Positions 33,101 through 44,804 of a stretch of 64,000 nucleotides of DNA are shown in pieces (position 1 is the first letter of the stretch; each line of letters opens with the position of its first letter). Position numbers and translations under genes: made by a program. Under the pieces are notes generated by a model that saw nothing but the letters and a program-made list of their open reading frames with translations, had not been told where the DNA came from and did no database searches. This DNA comes from Furcasterigmium furcatum (Eukaryota > Ascomycota > Sordariomycetes > Glomerellales > Plectosphaerellaceae). The stretch is taken from positions 496,001 through 560,000 of the forward strand of contig BCIA01000002.1 in assembly GCA_001599815.1 (NCBI GenBank). Direction: 5' to 3'.

Positions 33101-36100
33101 CAGAAGACCAACAACTGTCAGTGCTCCGTTCGGTTCTGGCGTGCCTCCAGAGATCTCTGAGCAGCACCTTCTCAGGGGGCTTCCATGCAATGTGGGCCAC
33201 GACAGGGCAGTCCGGTACCAGTACCTTCAAGTATCCCGCCCGGAGAACCCACGCTAGAGGTTACACCTGCAGCCCTCCCGAGAGAAGCCATGCACGGTGC
33301 AGCCGACTAAGGCCCTCATGGCCGTGCATACGTACATACCCGTGCTTGGAGATCTACGCACAAACTCTGTGCCCACCTCTTGAGAGGTCTCCGACAGCTA
33401 TTCGCTCGGTGCCGCTATGCATAAGTCTTTTCGAGATCTTTGGAAGTTGTTGGGTCCGTCAGATGGTCGACCGGACAAGGAGAGAGCCTGGTGCTCGTGG
33501 CACCAGTAGCCACACGTCGCCCCTCTTGGCCGGCCTTTTCGCATCATGTCTCACTCCACTGCTCTCCCCAGCCAGAGTTGGCGGCGTGGAGCTTGCTGGA
33601 CATGGGCAAAATCGGCTGAGCACGGCCATTGTGCCTGTGCGCGGCCTTTCTTGCGCGATTTCCTCCAACGGCGGGCGGTAGATCTCCCAGCCTCCCCAGG
33701 ACCCCCGGCCCCGGCCCTTGCCCACTGCCACCCGATGCTCTGTGCTCATTGCACGTGAATGCCGACCCCAGGCTCAGTTGCTGTTGAGCATGGAGCGATT
33801 CTGCGAGAAGTCCTCAGAGGTGAGTCCGGGTCGAAACCAGCACGCTCCACCTGCGGCCGAATAGCTCATTGGCTGTCTTCGGGAAGCAAACGATCGTGGA
33901 TTGATGTGGCAGGGATAACAAGGTGCTGTTATCTCCTTGCACTTAGCGGTGGAGGGGAGTCTCTTTAAACATCGAAAAGTAGCGGTGAGTCCTCGGCTAA
34001 ACCCAGTTCGTTGAACGACTCTTCATGTGCTGGTGGGAATTCTTATGTACTCGCAACAATAGGTGCCCGTGGGTTCATGAGTGAGAGCGCTCACAGCCAG
34101 CGTCATGGATCGTTCAATCCATCGATGCGAGCGCAGTTGATAACCCTCTCCGTAAGATGCGTGGCAGCGAAGGGGTTCAGAAGTGTTGAAAAGCCATCGT
34201 CAACCTGAAATGCTGGCGTCGCCAGCCGAGGGTAGACATCTTCATCAAAACCGGCAAGGTACTCTTCGTTAGTGAGTATTCAAACAGCAGCCCACACATG
34301 CTGACGTTCTGAGATGCCGTCCTCATCACCCCAAGCTCCCTTGACACGGTGGAGGCGCCGAGCAGATCCGCCGCATACGATTGTTCGACCACTTGTCCCT
34401 CGCGGCCCGTATGGTCGTGCCAACTTGCGTTTCAATTCACCAGATGGCCGAACTGAGGAAGTGAGTGACACAAAAAGGGTGGGAACGGGCGTATGAGTGT
34501 GGGCGGCTGGCGGTGATGTTCGGGTGGTGTGGCCAGCCGAAACGTGGATAACGTTGATTCGCTCAGTGCCAGAACATGTTGAATTTCTGAGATCGCGTCC
34601 CGGTGGCCAAGATCTCCTGGAGCTGATAAGCCAGTCTTTTCCGCCAGGTGGCCACGGAGGCGGCCCAGACTGCGGCCAGCTCGAAACGGAGGATCAGGTT
34701 GGAAAAGTCTCCCGTTATCTGTCGAGACTATGGCGACGAGGGGAGCCTAACACTCTAGTGCTTCAGGTAAATACTCATTTGAGGTGGTTATTGAGACCCT
34801 TGTGTCTGAAAGCCGTCCGGGTACAGGTTGGGTATCTTCATCAGGGTACGTGATGCAAAATTCGCTCCATGTTCGAGTCGACTTGGGGACCTTGCTGTCG
34901 GCTGAGCACTCATACGTAGAGGGGTACTTGTACACTGGGTATCAACCTCATTCTTCGAGGTCCAGGGCGTAGATATTGATAGTACCCCCAGGCCGTGGAG
35001 CATTGACCGCCATATGGTGGCACCTGAATTGCGCAGAGGCAGGACGGCTCGGCCCAGGTGAGATTCGCACGACGATCCAGAAAGACCGACCAGGCTCTTT
35101 GGCACCACAGTCAGCTCCCAAGCTCCTTGACAGTCAAGGATGGAGGCTAGACCGACCACGACATCCTGGCCCTAGAGACACGCCCTCCCCTGCTCTCATC
35201 CCCCCTACCCAATCTAACGGCGGCTCGCGATTGGATTCATTTCCACCTGCTTAGCCGCCTTGCAGCAGGTGGATCATGCAAGTGCTGCAAGCCAACCTCC
35301 CGTTCATCTACTCCCCCGGTCCCTGTTGCATCAGATGTCGTTGGAGGGTAGGTCAAAGTTAAGAGATTTAGCTCTGCAGGGTCCGACGACGGAGACCTGG
35401 GGGAGGCGGAGCTCAAGCTGCCCTCTGCTTGTATGTACGACGACGTTCATCCATGCCGTCGCAATGCCCGAGTTTGGTGACGTTGAAGATGCTTGTGGCT
35501 TGGTCCATCGACTGCGCTCTGAAAGGTTGATTGAGATGGTGGGAAGGGTAAAGCCGTCGAAGGGCCATGTGAATAATTCGCAGTGTGAACTGATGCGCCA
35601 AACGGCTGGCGTTGTGTATGCAGTTCATGATGAGATTCAAGCTCTGAAAAGCCATGGGGCAAAAAGGCAGCCAGATGTCTCGTCGGCGGCATCTAGAAGG
35701 CCTGTCGAATATTCCCTGCATTCCCGTCTCGCAGCAAGGCCTTTGTTGCCAATGTGATCCAATACTCATTCATAAGTACATGGACTGAGCCCCGCCAGAA
35801 GTGAGCCCGGATAGGTATGGGCTGACAAGCGGGCTGAGCGTGGAGGTTGGCTGCGATGTCGCGCACTTGATTCGGACCCTCAGTGGAGCAGCTTCTCGAA
35901 TTGCTTGTTGTACTTGATGTACAGGTTGGTACCGTCAAGTAGCCGACAGCCCATCGCGAAGCGCAATGAAGCAGATTGAATCCCCATGGCGAGTCTCTCA
36001 ATGGCATTGGCTGTGAGGACAATGCGTTGAGAGATGAGGATCTGCTGATGTGACCGCGCGAAACCAAGGCTGGCAGTCCCGAGACGCGTTTACAGCTGAC

Positions 36101-39054
36101 AGCGCGTGGTGGGCGATCGCTGAGCCGTGTCGCGGGAGAGCTCGCCGCATGTGTGTGTAAGTAGGTATCCTGCAAGGCTACGTGCATCTGGGGATCGCAG
36201 AATCGAAAGCGTGTTGCGATGCGTCCTGTATCCCGAATTCTTTGTGTGCTGTCTGCAGCAGGCTGCCGTCAGGCTGGGGCCGCAGCGCGCGATACGCCGC
36301 CAGTGGCCCTCCTCCGCACACGCACTCCAGGCCGGTCATGCGCACCAATGCAGCTCTGCTGCGGCCTTGCCTCTGCTCTACCCTGGATGCATGCATTGGC
36401 TGCCGTCTTGACTGCTGCTGCTCGAGTGGAAACAACCTTGATCGCATGCGCCGCCTCGTGGGCAGGCTGATGAGCGAAGGACACAGGTGTGTATCAGATC
36501 GGCATGCGTCAGATCTTGGTCTCGACAGGGAACGACCAACAGGTGTCAGGAGAGAGAGGCTGGCGAATTGTCTCATCTCAGCGCCTTACGCAGATAGGTA
36601 GGTGGTGTGAAGTCAGCTGCTGGGAGGTGGAAGGCTGGGGACCGAGTGGCCTGCTGCCCGGGCCGGCAACCTCGCTTGCTGCTTGCTTGCTTGCTGTTGG
36701 GGGGGAGAGGCGCGCAATGACGATACGGCCTGTGTGATGGGATGCAAGTCAGGGAGATCGATCTGTGCCGTGATGGAGCAGCCGTAATGTTGGAGATCTT
36801 GAGCTGCAGCCCCCGAGGAAATGGAACTACGCCCAACAAGGTGCGGCTCGCTCGAGGGACCGTTGTGAGCACATGTTGCAATTGGAACAGAATCCAGGTA
36901 CTAGTCGGAGCTCGAGGGTTGATGCTAGCCAAGTTGGTCTGCTGGTGGAAAGTTTCAATGGCACCGGTGGTCACGCCTGCCTAATCTGATCATGACCGGC
37001 GGAATGGGTGGTGGTCGTCGGGTCGTTCTTTCCTCGTACTGACTTGTTGAGCCAGCTGGGCTTTCCTCCGGCCGCCGGTGGTTCCTTCTTCTTCGGCCAC
37101 CGCAATTAGTTGCGGAGCATGGACATCGGGAGCTCGGGTCTATCTCTCCCTCTCCCTTTCCTCTTCTATCCTGACCCGACACTCGCAAGGAAAACCCCGC
37201 GACGCGAGCGCAATACATACAAAGCGACCACCACCGCTCTGCCAGGATTCGCCCGTGGTCGGAGACTGACACAAACGAGAAAGAGGATGGCGGATGGATG
37301 GATTCGCCCCTCTACATCAACGCCCCGAGTCTCTGGGCCTCTCTCCGCGAGTGCGACCGCCATTCTGGCCCTGGTCCTTCTTCCACGTCCCTCGCTCGCT
37401 CGCCCGCTCATCAGCGCACCCCCTCCCCGGGAATTCGCGAGTGAGAAGCCGCCAGACCCCTGTCACTCACGCCATCCTTTCTCTGCCACCTGGCGCAACC
37501 CAAGAAACCAGGACCCGCTTCCCCTCTCGACATCCCACCTACCAGCTCCAGAGACGGCCGACGGTTAGGTAGCTCGCGAGCCATGTCTAGCTTGCTGGTG
37601 TGTTACGAGACAGACAGCAAATCGACTAAACAGCGGACTCGCGCGCCGCCTCCCCAACCCAACCAGACCCTTTGCCTGGCTGTCTGATCTGCCAGCAAGC
37701 AGATTGCCGCCGACGCCAGCGCCAGCCATATGGGCGCAGAGCCGGAATCGCCAGCTCTGCGACTCGGAGAATGGCCGGCTGCGGAGGCGGGCGCGGCGGA
37801 GAACATGGACGCGATATGCTATGTAGCATCCCGAGGGCCCGACAAGGGGTGGGTGGTGCTGAAAGAGCTGGACGAGTACGTAAGTATGGAAGGACGGTAC
37901 AACAGGTACAACACAGCAGGGCCCGTTTCAAACGCCTCTTCGCAATTGACGAGTGGCTGGGATTTCGACGCCCATCGACTCAACGGCCCTTCTTTTGCTT
38001 CCTGGCCGTTCCTAGCAGATCGAGGGAAATCTCGAAGCGAAGGACGGAGACGACGAGCTTGGAAGGCGGCACATCCATCCAGTCTGTGGTGGTCCGGGTG
38101 CTAGTTCGACCACCCCTCCCCTGCTTGACGGGCCCCCGTCGCAGCCAAAGAGGATTGAGGGGGTAGAAAAAAAAGGAGCAGAGATACCCACACCCGGCTC
38201 TTCTCCTCCCCGGTCGCTGTTCGCGTTGACACCACCACCCACCACGCCCCCGCCCCGGTCCGCCTGGGGAGGGGATGAGCAGAGGAGGGGAGGGGTGCGT
38301 CTTCCTGGCGAGCTGCCAGTGTGCTATTCCCAATCTATCCACACAACCTCGCGCTCCGAGGAAGATAGACAGACAGGCAGGCAGGCAAACATGCAGCCCA
38401 CGGTGCTGAGGACAGGTCTGAGATTGTGAGCAAGCGGGCAGGAAACAGAAACGGGGAGCCGCCGTTCAAAGGAGGCGGGTGAAGCGGCTACACTAGAGAG
38501 AAGCGGACAGGGTAATGGCAAGACAAAGTTGGGCAGGGGACTCCGTCTGGCCAGTGCGCCCCTAGCAGCGCTGGATAGCGAGGACCCATGCTGCCACCGG
38601 TCGTCTGTGTCCACCTGGGATCACCTCCCTAGCCCAGTCCAGTCCAGGGACTCGTGCTGGACTTCTGGGCTTTTGGGATTCGCCCGCGCGCCCCCCCATC
38701 ACCCCATCAGTGAGGGTGAGGAGGAGGAGGGCCGCCGAGCAGCCAGCAGGAGCAGGAGGGAAGCGGAAGCCAGGGCAGGTACCTCGCGGGGCCCGCATGT
38801 ACCTTTTGGGTGCTCTGGGCTGGCCCCCCCCAAGTATCCCGTACTTTTTCGCACCTCTCTGCCACAACGCCTGCCAGGGTCCATGGACTGGCCGGCCGCC
38901 TCCTCTTTTCTCACGACCAAAAAAACAAAACCGAACCCTCGTCCCGGCCTTTTTCTCTCTCTGCTTCAGTCCTCACGACCACACCAACCACCTCGATAAT
39001 TCCCCTTCCGACAAGCACGTCGTGGGTCCCCTCTTTGTGAGAGCGGCGAGGAAG

Positions 39055-40071
39055 GTGAGTGAACAACGAAAGCCCCCCCGTCGTCTCCCGTCCTGCCTGC
39101 AATGTCTACCCGGCCACCCGCCCGCATCGTCTCTCTGCTGTCGTCCCTGCTTCTTTCCTTCGTCTGCATCTCATCTGCGCGACAGCCGCTCCTGTTCCTG
39201 CACCTCCCCAGCTTAGCGGCAACGACCCTCTCCAACGACAACCTCACCTCGAAACTCCATCACCTTCCTCCTCACCCTTCACTACTCTTCCTCTCTGTCT
39301 CTCCCAACGACAGACAGACTGACGGCCTGCCCTCTCCACCTCTGCTCTGCTCTGCTCTACTCCGCCTCCACACCTTCTTGCGTCCTTGCATGACATGCAA
39401 CGGAGCCCACAACTGACTGACTGTATCTGCCCGGCTTAGAGAATTGGGTTGAGCATTGAAGAAGAACACCAAGTAGACGAGCTGCTGCTGCTCTCTTGGC
39501 TCTCGTGTTTGCCCGAGTCAACCGCCCTGTCGTTCGCTTCCTGCCTTTCTTGTCTGGGCTAGCATTCAACCCAAACGGACGGACCAGGACCGGACCAGGA
39601 CCCTCACCTTCGTCCTTTCCCTCTCAAGCCTCCTTCCCTCCTTCCTAACAGCAGAGGCCTCGTTTTCTCCGGCCCGCCTGCCTCTCACCAAGCCTCCCCT
39701 CCTCTTGGTGGCTCCTTCCCAACGCCTCTCGTTTCTCATCACCGCCGCCGTTGCCGCAGACAACTCGACGAGGCAGCCGCCGTCGTACAACCAACGGAAC
39801 CTGCCCAGGCCCAGCAACCTCGCTCGTCCGCGACCCTCCTCGACGCCCGACGAAGGTCAAGGGGTTTTCTCCAAAGCATCATCGGATGCCACAACGGCCT
39901 CTCCCATCCCACAATCGGTACACCCTCCAGCTTTGGACATCATCTCTCACTACTCAGCATTGATATCTGAGGCTGCAACAGCGAGCAGCTCGGAGTCAAT
40001 TGACACACGTGGGCCTTTGTAAAGAGTCTCGAGGCAATACCGTGAAGCTGGATTTACCGTCCGTCTCCCAG
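39055..40071 (+). other. candidate leader intron of stuA
   Basis: A strong donor GTGAGT at 39055 and a pyrimidine-tract acceptor CTCCCAG ending at 40071 flank 1,017 bp. An alternative acceptor (TTGCCGCAG) lies near 39,760. If spliced, upstream ATGs at 39102 and 39886 would be removed from the mRNA. Confidence 0.3.
39886..39963 (+). other. possible upstream ORF before stuA
   Basis: ATG 39886 opens a 25-codon frame ending in TGA 510 bp before the reference stuA start. It would be translated first if this part of the leader is retained. There is no evidence that the peptide itself matters. Confidence 0.3.
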
Positions 40072-40395
40072 GTCCAAACCCGGCCGCCCACCGACGTCTC
40101 GTACTACAATCCCCCGTCCTGCCAGCGGCCGTCGTACATGACCAGCGATAGATTGCCGTCTCTGCCGTTGCCTTTCCCCCACCAGGCGTACTCGTCCTCG
40201 GGCACCCCATCCCCAAGGGTCAGCTCCATTGGGTCCGCTGCGAGCGCCCACGCCGGTTCGCAGTCGTCCTTCACGTCGGCCGCCTCCTCCAACGGGCCCA
40301 AGACTCCTTCGCCCACCCTGCCCGTCACCACCGCCATTCCAGCCTCAGCAGGCCACTCCTACCAAGGCTACGACCGCTACGACCATTACTCGACC

Positions 40396-42430
40396 ATGAA
40401 CCAGCAGCAGCCAGACATGTATTATCAGCAGCACATGTCTGCCGGCCAGCAGGCCCCTCCTCAGCCCGTCACGTCGGGAGCCATGACGCCGCATTATGCC
40501 CAGCCCTCTCCGTTGCAACCCAATCACATCACCAACTACCCTCCGCCCACTGCTCAGTACCAGCAGCAGCCGTACGCCTACGCCAATGGCCTCACCTCGC
40601 CCCAGGGCGCACCTTCGAACGTCTCCAACCCCATGGGTGCCCAGAATGTCCTCCCGCTCCCCCAGGTCGCGGGACAGGCCAACCACTACACGAGCTTCGA
40701 TACCAGCGGTCAGGTTGCCCCGCCGGGCATGAAGCCTCGAGTCACCGCCACTCTCTGGGAGGACGAAGGCAGCTTGTGCTTTCAGGTGGAGGCCAAGGGC
40801 ATTTGCGTCGCTCGCCGAGAAGGTATGCCGCAACCCCACTACTGCTCCATCGAATGAGACCCCGCTAACCCACGCGCCCCGCAGATAACCACATGATCAA
40901 CGGTACCAAGCTGCTCAATGTCGCAGGCATGACCAGGGGCAGGCGAGACGGCATTCTCAAGAGTGAGAAGGTGAGACATGTCGTCAAGATTGGCCCCATG
41001 CATCTCAAGGGCGTCTGGTAAGCGAATCTGCCTTCGGAACGACACGTCTGGTTCCACGGCCTAACATGGGTTTTAGGATTCCCTTCGAGAGGGCCCTGGA
41101 CTTCGCCAACAAGGAGAAGATCACTGAGCTGCTCTACCCGTTGTTCGTGCACAACATCGGCGCGCTCCTCTATCATCCCACCAACCAGAACCGCACGACC
41201 CAGGTCATGGCTTCCGCCGAGCGCAAGAGGCAGGAGCAGAACCAGATGCGCAACTCGCAAGGTGGTCCCGGCCTCGCTCCCATCCAGCAACATCACCACC
41301 ACTCCCTTGGTCTTCCCGGCCCTCAACAGTCTCTGCCATCACATTCGACGATGCCCCGTCCGGGTATCGACAGGGCGCATACTTTCCCCACACCGCCAAC
41401 TCCTTCTTCGGGTAACGTGATGGGAGGAAACATCGGTTCCGATGGCTTCCAGTGGCAGTCACAAGGCATGAGTGGCTCTCAAGGTAACAACCCCATGTCC
41501 ATCGACACGGGCCTTAGCAACGCACGCTCAATGCCTGCTACTCCAGCATCCACTCCGCCTGGCAATGCCATCCAGAACATGCAGCAGCAGTATCAGTCGA
41601 GTACACAGCAGTATGACAGCGCTCGTCCCATGTACAACACGTCGACCCAGCAGTCGCCCTACCAGACAACCAACCCGTCCCCGCAGGACCGGGCCATGTA
41701 TGCTCACCATGATGCATATGGCAAGAACGACATGGGCCCTCCCTCGAGCCGCCCTGCTGGTGGCCCCGGGGCGGCTCCCGACCAGAAGCCTGCCAACGGC
41801 ATCCTGCCTCATGGAGATCAAGGTGGCCAGAGCGTTGCGCACCCTTCCGGGGAGGAAGAAGCAGAGCATGAGCACGATGGCGGGGAGTACACGCATGACA
41901 GCGCGTACGATGCCAACCGCGCTTCATACAACTACGCTGCTCCTCCCGTGGGCACTCTGTCGAATGAGCATCAGCACATCTCGCCTGAAATGACGGGATC
42001 ACCGAGCCACCCCCCTGCGTCCGGCCGTGCCACCCCTCGCACCGCCGGCCCTCAGCCTTACTACTCGCAGCCGCCCGCTTACACCACCTCCCCCCGGGTT
42101 CAGCATCAGCCCTCCAGCAGCCTCTACAGCGTCATCAGCAACGATAGGAGCGCAAACGGAGCTGCGAGCGCTGACGTCTATGCCCCCCCGGCGGACATGA
42201 ACTCGATGGCCAATGGTTATGCGTCCCAGGCCCCCGTGATGAACGGGTCGGCCGGTGGGATGAAGCGAGGTCGCGAGGAAGACGACGACGTCCAACGACC
42301 CATGAGCGGCGATCCCGGCATGGACCTCAAGCGACGCAAGACACTCATGGACACCGCTGTCCCGACTGGCGGTTACGATGCCATGGCCCGACCAGCCTCC
42401 GCAACGGTTGCCCCCGGAAGGCGGAGGTGA
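40396..42430 (+). CDS. stuA: APSES transcription factor StuA/ASM-1
   Basis: Exons 40396-40822, 40885-41017 and 41077-42430 give 637 residues; introns of 62 and 59 nt run GTATGC-CGCAG and GTAAGC-TTTTAG. The start MNQQQPDMYYQQ matches the usual StuA/ASM-1 N-terminus. The APSES DNA-binding domain spans about residues 112-220 (TATLWEDEGSLCFQVEAKGI, DNHMINGTKLLNVAGMTRGR, HLKGVWIPFERALDFA), with both introns inside it, as is typical. Downstream are Gln/Pro/Ser-rich activation-like regions, SLDRAHTFPTPP-like and MSIDTGLSNARSMPATPAS motifs, and a C-terminal KRGREED...LKRRKT nuclear signal. StuA controls conidiation, mycelial development and often virulence or secondary metabolism in fungi. The frame is open for 132 codons upstream, with an ATG at 40138 that would give 723 residues, so a longer isoform is possible. 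Confidence 0.95.
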
Positions 42431-44804
42431 TGATCGGCCTGCGACATGACTCGCACGACCCCCGACATGAGCCAGCGACCATTGGTCGCTCTCACGACAT
42501 TCCCTATTCTACCATTTCTTTCTTCTCTTTTACTTTCTGTATTGCAACACGCATAGGCCGGCATCGTCGTCCAACTCCGATGCCCTGACGAGCTTACGAC
42601 GTTCTGTTCGATGTTTCTAAAACGCACTGTCATGGCTGTACATGGCTTACGATTCAACGCCGCATGGAAGACGGGTTTAATTTCACGAGAAACCTGAGAG
42701 CCAGCGTTTCGCTCCCATTGTGTTCAATCGGTTCAACAGGCCCGGATATCATGCCCGACCACGCACGACAAGGCGAGAAAAGACTCCTGTGATGACGACC
42801 AGGAGGACTTGCATGTCTTTTGTTGTGGGACGGATGGAGGCTATGTTTGTGGTGATTCGGACCTGGGCACGAGTTTCGGCATGGATCTGCTAGACACGGC
42901 GAGGCAGTATTTGAGGTACGGCACACGATTGAGTGCTACTGCTACTGATGATGACTTATGACTCTTCACTTCTTTTTAAAAAGTGTGCTTGAGAAAGACA
43001 CAGTGTTGGAGAAGGGAAGGGAAGGTTAACTAACGATTTAGTACTTGGTAACGACTATGAAGGGGGAGAATAAAAGCAGTTGTTGCCGCACGATCATTGC
43101 CACTGGGAACCCGGGTGATGTCGAAAGCCCCTTGCATACGGGCCACAGTCCATCGTATTCCATCGAACGTCAATGCCCTCCGCGCAGTGAGGTCTTGCCT
43201 GGGCCGCCGGAGAGACGCTCCCTGATCACCGTACCAGCGTTTGTTGCTTGACCCGTGGACTGCGCGGGAAACGTCGCATGACGACTCCAGGAGCAGTGTT
43301 GACTGGTTGATCACAAACGAATCTGTTGTCTATACCTGTTAGAGAATCGACTTGCCTCTTCTAGTTGAGACTAAGTGAGCATCTCGACCCGCTGAACCAT
43401 GAGAAAGAGGCCACCACTCTTTTCGGGCACTTGACTCTGCGGGTTTTTTGGTGTGTGAATCTAACTACCACGCGACATCGGTTCTGGTGGCCGAGAATGG
43501 CGGTGCGGCCACCAGCCTCCCTCCTCTCCGGGCAACCGAACGAGGAATGGGAGAGTGGCCAGACAGTCAACGGCTAGTGCACAGAAAGAGAGGCTATTAG
43601 CCTTTTTCATGCGTGGGCGGTGGCTGATTCCGGGTCACCTTACCCTCGAGGTCCACATCCGCATGACTTTGGGCTTGAAGTCTATGGTACCTCGAGATTG
43701 GAGGGAAACCGAGGCAGGAGGGTCGCAAAATACATAACCAGTCCAGTTATGTTTCCGTCTTTATGAGAGAACTTAATGGAAATCATTGGGGCTGCCTGTA
43801 GAGGCGGCCTTCTTCTAAGCACAACGGCGGGCCTGTGATCTAAGTAGGCAGCCTGGAAGTTTGATTTCTTTTTTCCATGGACGATTCTCTTGCCTGATGG
43901 CCTTGTCATAAGATGCATACTGCGAGGCTATTGCTGTCTTACATCTGCAGTCTCTTTTCGGGAGTCTGCATGCCCCTCGTGTTCTCGTCCAGGGTGCGGC
44001 ATCGCAACATTGCAGATGGATGGCATTGTTCTCGGCACGGGCCGAGCTATTGCTTCCCGGGGAAAAGACAGAACACTGAGGAAACAACAATGAATTCACT
44101 CGGTCGGGGTCTGATTAGGGAATATACACAAAATCAAGACGCACCATAATAAACGTGTTCGAAGACAGTCCTGGCGTCCAAAATTTAAGCTCAACGGGAG
44201 CTTAAACGGCGGCCAAAGCTTCAGCTGCAAAACATATGTCCTTGAGGGTGGGACGGACCGACGAACAAGGTCGAGTGCAGGCTGAATTGCCTTACAAAAT
44301 AAAAGAAGCAGACCGCAGGCATCTCTCTAGAAACCTCGGCTTCGTATCATCGTAGGTATGTAGGCGACTTGGTCCGTCTTGAAATAAGGTACTTGGAGGT
44401 TTCCACCCATAGCTCCTACACCGAGAGCTCCCTCACCGAGCGCATTGGCCAGGTCAGCCACATCCGACGCGACACACACTAAAGCAGCTTTCTGGTTAGC
44501 GCGATCTAGCTTTCGGAACTTCAATCCATTCACTTCAATACCTCCGGGCCTCCTCCAAGATCGATTCCTTTATTCCATTCTTCTCCTCCCGACACTACCG
44601 CAACGCCGTAGCCCTACCCGCACTCTTTTGGACGGCATAACATAAAAGCGTGAGGCATTATTATCGACGACCCGCGAGACCGACAACCCGCGATACCAAT
44701 CTCGCTGCAGGAGGAACAGCAGTAGCGGCTGCTGGTTCCTCCAAATCGCACCCATTGCGGACCGCGCAGCCCCGACCGACAGCTCTCGAGTATCTTCCAG
44801 CAAG
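42431..44804. other. intergenic, stuA 3' UTR and med1 promoter
   Basis: This 2.4 kb has only short unsupported frames on either strand. It is more AT-rich than its neighbours. Nothing beyond UTR and promoter sequence is supported. Confidence 0.5.

Larger units (their letters stand above)
30318..40071 (+). promoter_or_regulatory. long gene-free tract: probable stuA upstream region and leader
   Basis: Nearly 10 kb contain no frame with a recognisable domain, no consistent exon chain and no transposon or RNA gene. The tract ends at the APSES gene stuA. StuA orthologs are known for unusually long upstream regions and leaders with upstream ORFs, so this is best read as regulatory DNA plus 5' UTR. 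The last 2.5 kb become strongly pyrimidine-rich. A consensus donor (AAGGTGAGTG, GT at 39055) and acceptor (CTCCCAG ending 40071) could bound a leader intron of about 1 kb. The left part also contains the promoter and possible first exon of the BRCT gene. Small unknown genes or noncoding RNAs cannot be excluded. Confidence 0.45.

Noticed and set aside
33287..33330. inverted repeat ATGCACGG...CCGTGCAT
   Set aside because: An 8-bp stem with a loop of over 20 nt is expected by chance in 64 kb and has no context.
33830..33920. tRNA-like boxes (TAGCTCATTGG after GGGTCGAAACC)
   Set aside because: The A-box-like and B-box-like matches are in the wrong order and no cloverleaf can be drawn.
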